Assembly: GCA_030642995.1 (NCBI GenBank)
Contig: DAOWMR010000017.1
Span: forward strand, 1-17,296
Reading direction: 5' to 3'
Origin: Spirochaetales bacterium
GTDB taxonomy: Bacteria > Spirochaetota > Spirochaetia > DSM-27196 > SLST01
DNA: 17,296 bases
The stretch's first letter is position 1. Each line of letters starts with the position of its first letter. The notes under the pieces were generated by a model, which did no database searches, had not been told where the DNA came from, and saw only the letters and a program-made list of their open reading frames with translations. This document shows, in pieces, positions 1 to 7,525 of this stretch. The position numbers and the translations under genes are program-made.

Positions 1-1
1 G

Positions 2-1156
2 CAGTTATCTGATCTCGATCTCATGCCGGAAGACTGGGGAGGCAGCACGCTCTTCGCGAACGTATCCGCCCTGACCGGAGACGGCATCCCGGCCCTCCTC
101 GAGACCCTCATTCTTCAGGCGGAGGTGCTGGAACTCAAGGCCAACCACAACACCAAAGCAGAAGGCACCGTCATCGAGAGTCGAATTGACCCGGGCCGCG
201 GGACCGTTGCTACTGTTCTCGTTCGGCGGGGCACACTGAATATCGGTGACAGCTTCGTCGCGGGGATTTATCCGGGCAAAGTCCGAAGCATGTATGACGA
301 TAACGGCAATCGTGTTCAGGTAGCTGGACCGTCCATGCCGGTTGAAGTACTCGGGTCTACCGGAGTTCCGGAAGCGGGGGATCCGTTCCAGGTCACCGAA
401 AACGAGAAACTCTCCCGACAGATTGGCGACAAACGACAGGAACTGAAGAAGGTTGAAGAGGCCAGGAACGTGAAGAAGATCACGCTCGAGAACCTCTACG
501 ACAGCATTCAGGATGGTGAAGTTGATGAACTCAACGTCGTGATCAAGGGCGACGTACATGGCTCGGTGGAAGCGCTTCAGTCCGCTCTCGAGAAGCTCTC
601 GACGAGTGAGATACGGCTCTCGGTGATTCGAGCGGCTGCCGGTGCGATCAATCAGGACGACGTTATTCTTGCCTCGGCGAGCGACGCCATCGTCATCGGT
701 TTCCATGTTCGGCCCACGCCTCAAGCACAGCAAATCGCGGACCAGGAGAAAGTGGAGATCCGGAAGTACAACGTCATCTACAACGTCGTGGACGACATCA
801 GATCTGCGATGGAAGGCATGCTCTCCCCCGACTACCGCGAGAAGACAATTGGCCGGGTCGAAGTTCGCGAAACGTTCAAGGTGCCCAAGATCGGTGTTAT
901 CGCCGGAGCATTCGTTACCTCAGGTGTCGTGCGCCGGAATGCAACGGTTCATGTCGTGCGCGACGGCGTGCAGATGTACACCGGAAAGATTTCCAGCCTC
1001 AAGCGGTTCAAGGATGACGCTCGAGAGGTAGAAAGCGGCTTTGAATGTGGCGTCGGCGTGGAGAATTTCAACGATCTGAAGATCGGTGATGAACTGGAAG
1101 TGTTTGAAATTGAGGAAATCGCCAAAACCCTCGGAGGACCTGCGACCGATGGCTAG
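2..1156 (+). CDS. infB: Translation initiation factor IF-2, C-terminal part (5' end outside window)
   Basis: IF-2 is the GTPase that brings initiator fMet-tRNA to the 30S subunit and promotes subunit joining. The reading frame is open from the first complete codon at position 2, so the start codon and most of the G domain lie upstream. The fragment (about 384 residues) begins at the end of the G domain: the G5-type motif VSALTGDGI is visible, and the next segment (AEGTVIESRIDPGRGTVATV) is the domain II beta-barrel. Domain III follows (VHGSVEALQSALEKL onward). The C-terminal fMet-tRNA-binding domain ends in the family signature FECGVGVENFNDLKIGD and EIEEIAKTL. The stop codon overlaps the rbfA start by 8 bases. 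It heads the translation block, as in the nusA-infB-rbfA-truB-rpsO-pnp cluster of many bacteria. Identification is secure. Confidence 0.97.
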   Translation, partial: QLSDLDLMPEDWGGSTLFANVSALTGDGIPALLETLILQAEVLELKANHNTKAEGTVIESRIDPGRGTVATVLVRRGTLNIGDSFVAGIYPGKVRSMYDDNGNRVQVAGPSMPVEVLGSTGVPEAGDPFQVTENEKLSRQIGDKRQELKKVEEARNVKKITLENLYDSIQDGEVDELNVVIKGDVHGSVEALQSALEKLSTSEIRLSVIRAAAGAINQDDVILASASDAIVIGFHVRPTPQAQQIADQEKVEIRKYNVIYNVVDDIRSAMEGMLSPDYREKTIGRVEVRETFKVPKIGVIAGAFVTSGVVRRNATVHVVRDGVQMYTGKISSLKRFKDDAREVESGFECGVGVENFNDLKIGDELEVFEIEEIAKTLGGPATDG

Positions 1157-1502
1157 TGTTCGCATGAAGCGAATGGAGAGCCTCCTCAGGGAAGAGATCA
1201 GTTCGCTTATCCTGAGGGATGAAATCAAGGATCCACGGGTGGATACGATGGTATCCATTAGTGGGGTCTCAGTTTCCAAGGACCTCATCTATGCGAAGGT
1301 TCGCGTCTCGGGATTCAAAGGTCGGTTGCAGCTTGAAGAAGCTGTTCACGGACTCAATAGCGCCGCCGGGTTCATCCAGAAGCGTTTGGGTCGAGCCCTT
1401 CACGTCCGACACACTCCGCGACTCACGTTTTTCGCGGATCACAGCATTGAGGAAGGTTTCGAACTCAATCAGAGTATGAGGAAGCTCTCCCCGGGATTAT
1501 AG
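1149..1502 (+). CDS. rbfA: Ribosome-binding factor A
   Basis: RbfA is a small KH-fold protein that binds the 30S subunit and helps mature the 5' end of 16S rRNA. The product is 117 residues, close to the usual 110-130. The N-terminus MASVRMKRMESLLREEISSL and the core (DEIKDPRVDTMVSISGV, then YAKVRVSGF) fit the family, as does the closing part (HVRHTPRLTFFADHSIEEG). I chose ATG 1149 because it precedes the conserved helix directly and forms the 8-base overlap ATGGCTAG with the infB stop. A GGAGGA sequence (1133-1138) sits 10 bases upstream. The overlap suggests coupling to infB translation. An ATG lies further upstream in frame, but it is inside infB and does not encode family sequence. Confidence 0.95.
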   Translation: MASVRMKRMESLLREEISSLILRDEIKDPRVDTMVSISGVSVSKDLIYAKVRVSGFKGRLQLEEAVHGLNSAAGFIQKRLGRALHVRHTPRLTFFADHSIEEGFELNQSMRKLSPGL

Positions 1503-1503
1503 T

Positions 1504-2388
1504 TTGACCTCACCGTTCATGGGCGTAGTCCTGTTGGACAAAGCCGAGGGGGAGACGTCGTTCTCTGCTCTCGGCAATCTCAAGCGCCGCTTCAATACCA
1601 AGCGAATCGGACACACCGGAACTCTCGATCCTCTGGCCACAGGATTGCTGGTCGCATTGGTGGGACCGGCAACTCGTTGCGCCCGATTCTTCAGTTCATT
1701 GGACAAGGTCTATGTTGCGGACATTCGCTTCGGTTCTGAGACTGATACGGATGATTGCACGGGACAGATCCTCAAGACGGCCCCGGTTCCAGTCATGGAG
1801 TCTGCAGCGGATGCTGCCGTCGCGTTCCTGGGCGAGATACGCCAAATTCCACCCGCGTACTCGGCCATCCACGTGGACGGTCGCAGGGCATATGAGCGAG
1901 CCCGGGCGGGAGAGACCACAGAGATCCCGGCACGGCAGGTGACCATACACGAGCTTGCGAGTGAAATCATCGATGAAGTGACGCTACGCCTCACCGTCGG
2001 CTGCTCATCCGGGACCTACATACGGTCTCTCGCAAGGGACCTCGGCCGGGCTGTTGGAAGCGCCGCTCATCTCTCCGCGCTTCGTCGCACCGGCGTCGGC
2101 CCATTTCACGTAGATGAAGTCTCCAAGATGGCTGAAACGCAGCTCGGTGAGGTGGAGATAGGCGCCGCTCTCCTGCGGCTGGACGGATTCAGTGAGCTGT
2201 CCGTGGATTGGACTGTTGCCACGACGATGTGGAACGGCGGTCGCGTGCCGGCGCCCGGAGGCAGTGCCGAAACTGGAGGCCGAGTAGTTGCTCGTTGCGG
2301 CGACGTATTGGTATCAATCGGCCGATGGCAGGACGGATTTTACGATTACGACGTGGTATTCCCCAAACCGGAGATCAGAAATGACTGA
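1504..2388 (+). CDS. truB: tRNA pseudouridine(55) synthase TruB
   Basis: TruB converts U55 of the tRNA T-arm to pseudouridine. The product is about 294 residues, typical for the family. The catalytic motif GHTGTLDPLATGLL is present, with the nucleophilic Asp at residue 42 counted from the TTG start. Further family blocks are PPAYSAIHVDGRRAYERAR and the substrate-binding SGTYIRSLARDLG. The start is uncertain. TTG 1504, just after the rbfA stop, gives MTSPFMGVVLLDK. ATG 1519 gives MGVVLLDK and matches shorter family members better. Neither has a well-spaced Shine-Dalgarno sequence (GAGGAAG ends about 19 bases before the TTG). The gene shares the 8-base overlap ATGACTGA with ribF downstream. Confidence 0.95.
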   Translation: MTSPFMGVVLLDKAEGETSFSALGNLKRRFNTKRIGHTGTLDPLATGLLVALVGPATRCARFFSSLDKVYVADIRFGSETDTDDCTGQILKTAPVPVMESAADAAVAFLGEIRQIPPAYSAIHVDGRRAYERARAGETTEIPARQVTIHELASEIIDEVTLRLTVGCSSGTYIRSLARDLGRAVGSAAHLSALRRTGVGPFHVDEVSKMAETQLGEVEIGAALLRLDGFSELSVDWTVATTMWNGGRVPAPGGSAETGGRVVARCGDVLVSIGRWQDGFYDYDVVFPKPEIRND

Positions 2389-3187
2389 GATTGCGTGGTC
2401 GGATCTTCCTGTTTCCGAGTTCCGCGAACGGCCGGCCGCGATGACGATCGGGGTGTTTGACGGTCTCCACCGTGGCCACCGGAGTCTGCTCTCCTCCATA
2501 ACCGGGGATCCCGAACTGTTGCCCGTCGTGGTAACGTTCCAGCGCCACCCCACCGAGATCCTGGCTCCCGGAAGTTTTCCCGGATTCATCACGAGCCTTG
2601 CTCAGAAGCGACGAGAGCTGGAGTCCGCGGGAATTTCCCTGGTCGTGCTGATCGATTTCTCTCTCGAGTTCAGCCGGCTCTCCGGCTCAGACTTCCTCCA
2701 GATACTCATAAATTCGTTTGATCTCCGATTCGCCGGGATTGGCCATGATTTCCGATGCGGTTACCAGATGTCCATGGATGGGGAAGCCATACGATCGTTT
2801 CTCGACAACAAGAGCGTTCGTGTTGATCTCGTGGAGCCGGTTCGTCATGATTCGGCCATAGTATCGAGCACGCAGATCCGGCGATACATCAGAGCCGGCA
2901 GGCTGGCTATGGCTGAACACTTGCTCGGAAGACCGTTCGTGCTGGACGTCTCCGGGGAAGCCATTGAACGCGATGGGTCCGAACAGTGGATTTCTCTGGA
3001 TGGCCGGGGATTGCTCCCCGAAAGCCGGCAGATTCTCCCGCCCCCGGGCAGATATCCTGCAACTGTCGAAACCGAACATGGTGAAAAACACGTGAGGCTG
3101 ACAATTGGTGAGAATTCCGTTAGATTGCCACTGGCAGCAGACACACGGATTCGGTATATTGTGCTGCAGGAAAATCGGGTTACATAG
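2381..3187 (+). CDS. ribF: RibF-family FAD synthetase; riboflavin-kinase domain apparently degenerate
   Basis: Canonical RibF phosphorylates riboflavin to FMN and then adenylylates it to FAD. Residues 1-183 look like a full FMN adenylyltransferase domain: nucleotidyltransferase motif GVFDGLHRGH (His30, His33), FQRHPTEIL, GIGHDFRCG and SSTQIRRYIRAG, ending LLGRPF. The remaining 85 residues do not resemble a normal kinase domain of about 125 residues. I cannot find the GxPTAN motif, the G.N.G..PT segment or the conserved Glu strand. Only a shrunken strand pattern (PPPGRYPATVE) hints at the old fold. Total length is 268, against the usual 300-315. ATG 2381 is chosen for its well-placed GGAG (2370-2373) and the 8-base overlap with truB. 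I infer that the enzyme makes FAD from FMN only. The FAD synthetase half is secure; loss of kinase activity is inference. Confidence 0.9.
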   Translation: MTEIAWSDLPVSEFRERPAAMTIGVFDGLHRGHRSLLSSITGDPELLPVVVTFQRHPTEILAPGSFPGFITSLAQKRRELESAGISLVVLIDFSLEFSRLSGSDFLQILINSFDLRFAGIGHDFRCGYQMSMDGEAIRSFLDNKSVRVDLVEPVRHDSAIVSSTQIRRYIRAGRLAMAEHLLGRPFVLDVSGEAIERDGSEQWISLDGRGLLPESRQILPPPGRYPATVETEHGEKHVRLTIGENSVRLPLAADTRIRYIVLQENRVT

Positions 3188-3202
3188 ACAAGGAGTAAAG
3201 AC

Positions 3203-3472
3203 ATGCCCCTGACAAAGGAGCGGATTAGCGAAATCGTTTCCGAGTTCGGTGCTGATCCCAAGGACACGGGTCGCACCGAGACTCAGATAGCTTTGCTGAC
3301 GGAGCGGATTTCGCAACTTACCGAACACTTCAAGACACATGCGAAAGATCACGATTCCCGGCGTGGATTGTTGAAGCTCGTCGGTCAACGTCGTCGACTT
3401 CTCAAATATCTTGCGAAAAACGACCTCGACAAGTACCGTGAGCTCATCAAGCGTCTCGGAATACGTAAATAG
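3203..3472 (+). CDS. rpsO: 30S ribosomal protein S15
   Basis: S15 is a primary binder of the 16S rRNA central domain. The 89-residue product is full length for the family. It shows the characteristic TGRTETQIALLTERI, HAKDHDSRRGLLKLVGQRR and LLKYLAKNDLDKYRELI, ending GIRK. A strong Shine-Dalgarno AAGGAG (3190-3195) lies 7 bases before ATG 3203. The gene follows ribF by 15 bases and precedes pnp by 56 bases, the classic rpsO-pnp pairing. In E. coli S15 represses its own translation through an mRNA structure. Any such site here would have to lie largely in the 3' end of ribF. Confidence 0.98.
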   Translation: MPLTKERISEIVSEFGADPKDTGRTETQIALLTERISQLTEHFKTHAKDHDSRRGLLKLVGQRRRLLKYLAKNDLDKYRELIKRLGIRK

Positions 3473-3488
3473 TTTCGCAAAACTCGTC

Positions 3489-3511
3489 TGTTGTCCGCCT
3501 GTCGGACAGTA
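3489..3511 (+). promoter_or_regulatory. Hairpin in the rpsO-pnp intergenic region (possible pnp leader control element)
   Basis: TGTCCG (3492-3497) and CGGACA (3503-3508) form a perfect 6-bp stem around a 5-base loop. It can be extended by two G-U pairs and one A-U pair to 3489-3511. No U-run follows, so it is not an intrinsic terminator. It ends 6 bases before the pnp Shine-Dalgarno AAGGA (3518-3522). In E. coli the rpsO-pnp spacer holds an RNase III-cleaved hairpin through which PNPase represses its own synthesis. The equivalent position suggests, but does not prove, a similar role. Confidence 0.5.
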
Positions 3512-3528
3512 CGGCACAAGGATCAATT

Positions 3529-5790
3529 ATGCATAATGTGAGTCTCACAATTAACGGCACGGAGCTGTCATTCGAGACAGGTCGTATGGCCAAGCAGGCC
3601 AATGGCGCCGTATTCGCACAATACGGGGGCACCGCCGTCCTCGCGACTGCGGTCTGCGGATCGGCCCCGGTCGAGGGCATCGACTATGTTCCTCTCCAGG
3701 TCGAGTACAATGAGAGATACTACGCGGCGGGCAAAATTCCCGGCGGATTTCTCAAGCGGGAAGGCAGACCCAAAGATCGCGAGATCCTCGTCTGTCGCCT
3801 TACCGACCGGCCCCTGCGACCACTCTTTTCGAAGAAGTTCGGGCGAGATATCCAGGTAGTACCCACCGTCGTTAGCGCTGATCAGGTCAATCCGCCGGAT
3901 ATCGTGGCCATCAATGCCGCAAGCGCCGCTGTAACACTATCGGACATACCGTTTGACGGACCAATTGGTGCCGTGCGCGTTGGACATGTGGATGGCGAAC
4001 TGGTGATCAATCCGACCTATGAACAGCTCGAGAATTCGGACTTGGACATCATCGTGGCTGGAACCCAGGAAGGTATCACGATGGTCGAGGGTGGCGGCGA
4101 CGAGATACCCGAGAAGCTCCTGATCGATGCCATCGAGAAGGCTCGGCCGACGATAGTGGAGCTTTGCAGAATTCAGGTGGAGATGCGACTGGCGGTCGGC
4201 AAAGAGAAACTGCCGATGCCCGACACGACCATCACCCTTGACGTAGCAGATGACGCAAGGGCCGCAGTATATCCAAGAATGGAAGAGGCCTGCTTCGTCA
4301 AAGGCAAGATGACCCGGAGCGACGCAATCAAAACGGCGATCACCCAAACGTACGATGAGTTTGCCGAGCGAATCCCGGAAGGGCAGCAGAAAGCTTTCTA
4401 CAAGCTCATGGAAGACATTGAGCAGGAAGTTGTACGCAAGTCGATCATTGAACGCAAGATACGAACCGACGGGCGGGGACCCGAGGACATTCGCAACATT
4501 TCCTGCGAAGTCTCCGTGTTGCAACGCGCTCACGGATCGGCTCTCTTCACGCGAGGAGAGACGCAGGCCTTGGCCGTGGTAACCCTCGGGACCAGGCGTG
4601 ACGAACAGATACTGGACAACATCCAGGAAGACGGCCGTGACGCATTCATGCTCCACTACAATTTTCCGCCGTTTTCGGTAGGGGAAACCGGACGCATGGG
4701 TACCGGCAGACGTGAGATCGGCCACGGCCACCTCGCACGTCGCGCGCTTCAGGCGGTAGTGCCCGAGAAAGAGGACTTCCCATACACCCTCCGACTTGTT
4801 TCCGAGGTCCTGGAAAGCAACGGATCTTCGTCGATGGCAACCGTGTGTGGCGGCACGCTCAGCCTGATGGATGCAGGTGTCCCCATCAAGAAGCCTGTGG
4901 CCGGAATTGCCATGGGGCTCGTCAAGGAAAACGAGGATGTCGTGATCCTGAGTGACATCCTTGGGGAAGAGGACCATCTGGGAGACATGGATTTCAAGGT
5001 CGCGGGAACTGAGGAAGGCATCACGGCGTTCCAGATGGATATCAAGCTCAAGAACGTTGATGCAGACGTCATGCGCGTGGCTCTGGAACAGGCACGGAAA
5101 GGAAGACTGCACATCCTTGGCATCATGAACGAGTCCCTCGGCACACCGCGTGAGGAGTTGTCCGAATTCGCTCCGCGAATTGTCTCCTTCACGGTTGATC
5201 CGGAGAAGATTGGCGCGCTTATCGGACCCGGCGGAAAGACAATCAAGAGCATTTCCGAAAAGCACGGTGTTGAAATAAACATTGAGAATGATGGGACGGT
5301 GACGGTCTATTGCAAGGATGCCATGGCCGCTGAAGCAGCGAAGGAAAGCCTCCTGAGACTTCTTGAAGAGCCTGAAGTAGGCAAAACCTACGACGGCGTT
5401 GTCCGCAGGATCGTTGACTTCGGCGCCTTTGTGGAGTATCTGCCGGGTCGCGACGGCCTGGTGCACATCTCCAAGATGGCTCCGTATCGCGTGGAATCCG
5501 TCACGGATATTCTGCAGATGAATCAGGAAGTTCCGGTCCGGATCATTGAGATCGACAAGATGGGTCGGGTGAATCTCAGTCTGATCTATGACCAGGCCGG
5601 TGGCGGTGACGGCCGGCGCGGCGGCGGTGACCGCCACGATCGTGACCGGTCCGACCGGCCCCGATCCTCGCGCGGGCCCGATCACAGGCGATCAGGTCCG
5701 AGCGACAACCGAGGGTCCGGAAACCGTCCTGATCACCGCAACCACTCAGAATCCGGTTCACACGACTCACCGGATAACGAGAGGCGGTAG
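3529..5790 (+). CDS. pnp: Polyribonucleotide nucleotidyltransferase (PNPase)
   Basis: PNPase is the trimeric phosphorolytic 3'-to-5' exoribonuclease central to mRNA decay. All domains are visible in 753 residues. The first RNase PH domain (about 5-145) includes KREGRPKDREILVCRLTDR, and an all-helical linker follows (about 150-300). The second RNase PH domain (about 310-550) has TRGETQALAVVTLGTRRDE and EDHLGDMDFKVAG; its Asp482 and Asp488 correspond by motif to the metal-binding Asp486/Asp492 of E. coli. Then come a KH domain (GALIGPGGKTIKSI, GPGG near 565) and an S1 domain (about 617-686, GVVRRIVDFGAFVEYLPG). The last ~65 residues are an unusual tail rich in Gly, Arg, Asp, Ser and His. ATG 3529 has AAGGA six bases upstream. 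It follows rpsO and probably shares its transcript. Confidence 0.98.
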   Translation: MHNVSLTINGTELSFETGRMAKQANGAVFAQYGGTAVLATAVCGSAPVEGIDYVPLQVEYNERYYAAGKIPGGFLKREGRPKDREILVCRLTDRPLRPLFSKKFGRDIQVVPTVVSADQVNPPDIVAINAASAAVTLSDIPFDGPIGAVRVGHVDGELVINPTYEQLENSDLDIIVAGTQEGITMVEGGGDEIPEKLLIDAIEKARPTIVELCRIQVEMRLAVGKEKLPMPDTTITLDVADDARAAVYPRMEEACFVKGKMTRSDAIKTAITQTYDEFAERIPEGQQKAFYKLMEDIEQEVVRKSIIERKIRTDGRGPEDIRNISCEVSVLQRAHGSALFTRGETQALAVVTLGTRRDEQILDNIQEDGRDAFMLHYNFPPFSVGETGRMGTGRREIGHGHLARRALQAVVPEKEDFPYTLRLVSEVLESNGSSSMATVCGGTLSLMDAGVPIKKPVAGIAMGLVKENEDVVILSDILGEEDHLGDMDFKVAGTEEGITAFQMDIKLKNVDADVMRVALEQARKGRLHILGIMNESLGTPREELSEFAPRIVSFTVDPEKIGALIGPGGKTIKSISEKHGVEINIENDGTVTVYCKDAMAAEAAKESLLRLLEEPEVGKTYDGVVRRIVDFGAFVEYLPGRDGLVHISKMAPYRVESVTDILQMNQEVPVRIIEIDKMGRVNLSLIYDQAGGGDGRRGGGDRHDRDRSDRPRSSRGPDHRRSGPSDNRGSGNRPDHRNHSESGSHDSPDNERR

Positions 5791-5809
5791 GCAATCTCGG
5801 AATCACCAC

Positions 5810-6235
5810 ATGAATGTTCGAGGGAGCTTTGCCGACGGATATGAACCCACATATGCGACGAACGGCAGCGCGGGGGCGGATCTCCGCGCCTGTCTTGAAC
5901 GTTCCGTGGTCATTGCTCCCGGTCAACGGTCCGCAATCTCCACCGGCGTCCGGCTTGAGATTCCAGTGGGCTATGAAGGTCAGGTCCGGCCGAGATCGGG
6001 CCTGGCGGCGCGGCACGGAGTAACTGTTCTGAACGCCCCGGGAACAATCGATTCAGACTATCGGGGCGAAGTGCGAGTTGTGATGGTCAATCTGTCGGAT
6101 GAGCCATACACGATTTGTCCGGGAGACCGAATCGCTCAGCTGGTGATTGCACCGGTAGAGCAAGCGACTTTCACGGCGGCAGAACTGACAGAATCTGAAC
6201 GAGGGGAGGGAGGCTTCGGCTCGACCGGGCGCTGA
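5810..6235 (+). CDS. dut: dUTP diphosphatase (dUTPase)
   Basis: dUTPase hydrolyses dUTP to dUMP and pyrophosphate, keeping uracil out of DNA and supplying dTMP synthesis. The 141-residue product has the five motifs of the homotrimeric family in order: GSAGADLRA, RPRSGLAARHGV, NAPGTIDSDYRGEV with its catalytic Asp, PGDRIAQLVI, and the glycine-rich C-terminal arm RGEGGFGSTGR. ATG 5810 gives a normal N-terminus (MNVRGSFADGYEP). The open frame extends further upstream, but that part overlaps the pnp tail and is not dUTPase-like. No good Shine-Dalgarno precedes the ATG. The gene lies 19 bases after the pnp stop. Its stop is in the same frame as the next gene, separated from that start by one codon. 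Confidence 0.95.
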   Translation: MNVRGSFADGYEPTYATNGSAGADLRACLERSVVIAPGQRSAISTGVRLEIPVGYEGQVRPRSGLAARHGVTVLNAPGTIDSDYRGEVRVVMVNLSDEPYTICPGDRIAQLVIAPVEQATFTAAELTESERGEGGFGSTGR

Positions 6236-6238
6236 CCC

Positions 6239-7525
6239 ATGGCGCGGCATTACACGCGAATAACGGTCTATCTTGCTCGAGAATTCGTCTTCTCGTTCTT
6301 TGTCGCTTTTTCTTTCTTCTTCTTTATCTTCTTCATCAATCAGATTCTCTTGCTCGCGGAAGAGATCCTCACGAAACGAGTCCCTCCGCTCGATGTACTG
6401 CTGCTTGTCATCTACTCGTTACCGTCCATCGTGGCTCTCTCGGTTCCGTTCGGTGCGCTGCTCGGAGCGTTGATGACCGTCGGACGCTTTTCTTCGGACA
6501 ACGAAATAATCGCATTTCAAGCTTCCGGGGTGCCATATCGCCGGCTGTTCGTGCCGCTTCTGGCCATCGGCATCACGCTGTCAATGCTGTCGTTTGTTAT
6601 GAACGACTACTTCCTGCCGCTTGGAACAATCAATTTCGGTCGGCTCTATCGTGAGCTTATCTTCTCGAATCCGGAACTGGAATTGGAATCCTACACGGTC
6701 AAGAACTACCAGAACAGCATCATTGTCACGGGCGCGGTCTCCGGTCGTGAGATAGAAGACCTCCTGATTCTCGATGAAAACGAGCGGAGCGAACGGAGGG
6801 TGATCGCGGCGACATCTGCTCGGCTCACACAGCCGGGCGGTGATGCGGGGGTTCTCTCTCTCGACCTGACAAACGTGTTGACACAGACCCTTGCGCCCGA
6901 CGCTATCGGGGATTATGACTACAGTACCTCGGAGTCGATGCAGTACAACATTCTACTGAAGGACATAACGTTCAATATTCGAAATCCCGGCCCGCGGGAA
7001 ATGAGCTCTGTGGATGTGTGGGATGTCATCGAGGAGCGACGCGGAACATTAGAAGCCCGAGCTGCTGATCAGCAGAGGCTCGTCGACAACCTCAGACTGC
7101 GACTCGCACAGGAATATGAATACGGCATTGAGCATGTCTACGGCGGTTCCTCTACGGTGGCCCGCATCACGCAGGAACTCGAAGGAACCCTTGCTCAGCT
7201 GACCCAGGAAGCGGCACGCCCCATTGTTGACCGTACCTTGCAGAACTACGAGCTGGAGTTCCACAAGAAGTTCTCCATCCCGTTCGCCTGTTTGACGTTC
7301 ATAATCTTTGCGTTCCCGGTGGGGCTGATGACCCGGCGGGCGGGTCGCGCGGTTGGGTTCGGTATCGGGCTTCTTGTCTCGACGCTCTACTGGACCATGC
7401 TCATCGCCGGCCAGACACTGGGAATCAACAATCCCTCCCTGTCGCCGGCACTCGCCATGTGGCTGCCCAACCTCGCGATCCTTGGCCTTGCCGGTGGCGC
7501 GCTTCTGCTGAAGGTGAGACGATGA
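6239..7525 (+). CDS. lptF: LptF/LptG (YjgP/YjgQ) family permease, first of a pair
   Basis: In Gram-negatives LptF and LptG form the membrane part of the LptB2FG ABC transporter that extracts lipopolysaccharide from the inner membrane. This 428-residue protein has the family layout: three N-terminal membrane segments (about 10-40, 52-85, 98-122, with VPFGALLGALMTVGRFSSDNE), a periplasmic beta-rich domain (about 125-250), and three C-terminal segments (about 345-428). It is longer than the usual ~360 because of a helical, probably coiled-coil insertion at about 255-335, rich in Glu, Gln, Arg and Leu. ATG 6239 starts one codon after the dut stop. The only purine-rich tract (6201-6213) is too far for a Shine-Dalgarno. 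Which member is F or G is assigned by order only. Many spirochaetes lack LPS, so the lipid cargo is unknown. Confidence 0.88.
   Translation: MARHYTRITVYLAREFVFSFFVAFSFFFFIFFINQILLLAEEILTKRVPPLDVLLLVIYSLPSIVALSVPFGALLGALMTVGRFSSDNEIIAFQASGVPYRRLFVPLLAIGITLSMLSFVMNDYFLPLGTINFGRLYRELIFSNPELELESYTVKNYQNSIIVTGAVSGREIEDLLILDENERSERRVIAATSARLTQPGGDAGVLSLDLTNVLTQTLAPDAIGDYDYSTSESMQYNILLKDITFNIRNPGPREMSSVDVWDVIEERRGTLEARAADQQRLVDNLRLRLAQEYEYGIEHVYGGSSTVARITQELEGTLAQLTQEAARPIVDRTLQNYELEFHKKFSIPFACLTFIIFAFPVGLMTRRAGRAVGFGIGLLVSTLYWTMLIAGQTLGINNPSLSPALAMWLPNLAILGLAGGALLLKVRR

Noticed and set aside
3125..3160. Possible promoter for rpsO (TTGCCA and TATATT)
   Set aside because: The boxes are separated by 24 bases, too far for sigma-70, and no better -35 lies at 16-18 bases.
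2687..3526. A 279-codon minus-strand frame over ribF and rpsO
   Set aside because: It covers two well-identified conserved genes and encodes no family-like sequence.
3937..5685. A 582-codon open frame antisense to pnp
   Set aside because: It mirrors a highly conserved gene in GC-rich codons, has no recognisable domain or plausible initiation site, and its length is explained by codon bias on the opposite strand.
5588..5809. Upstream extension of the dut frame into the pnp tail
   Set aside because: The translation is Thr/Gly/Arg-rich shadow of the low-complexity tail; dUTPase homology starts at about ATG 5810.
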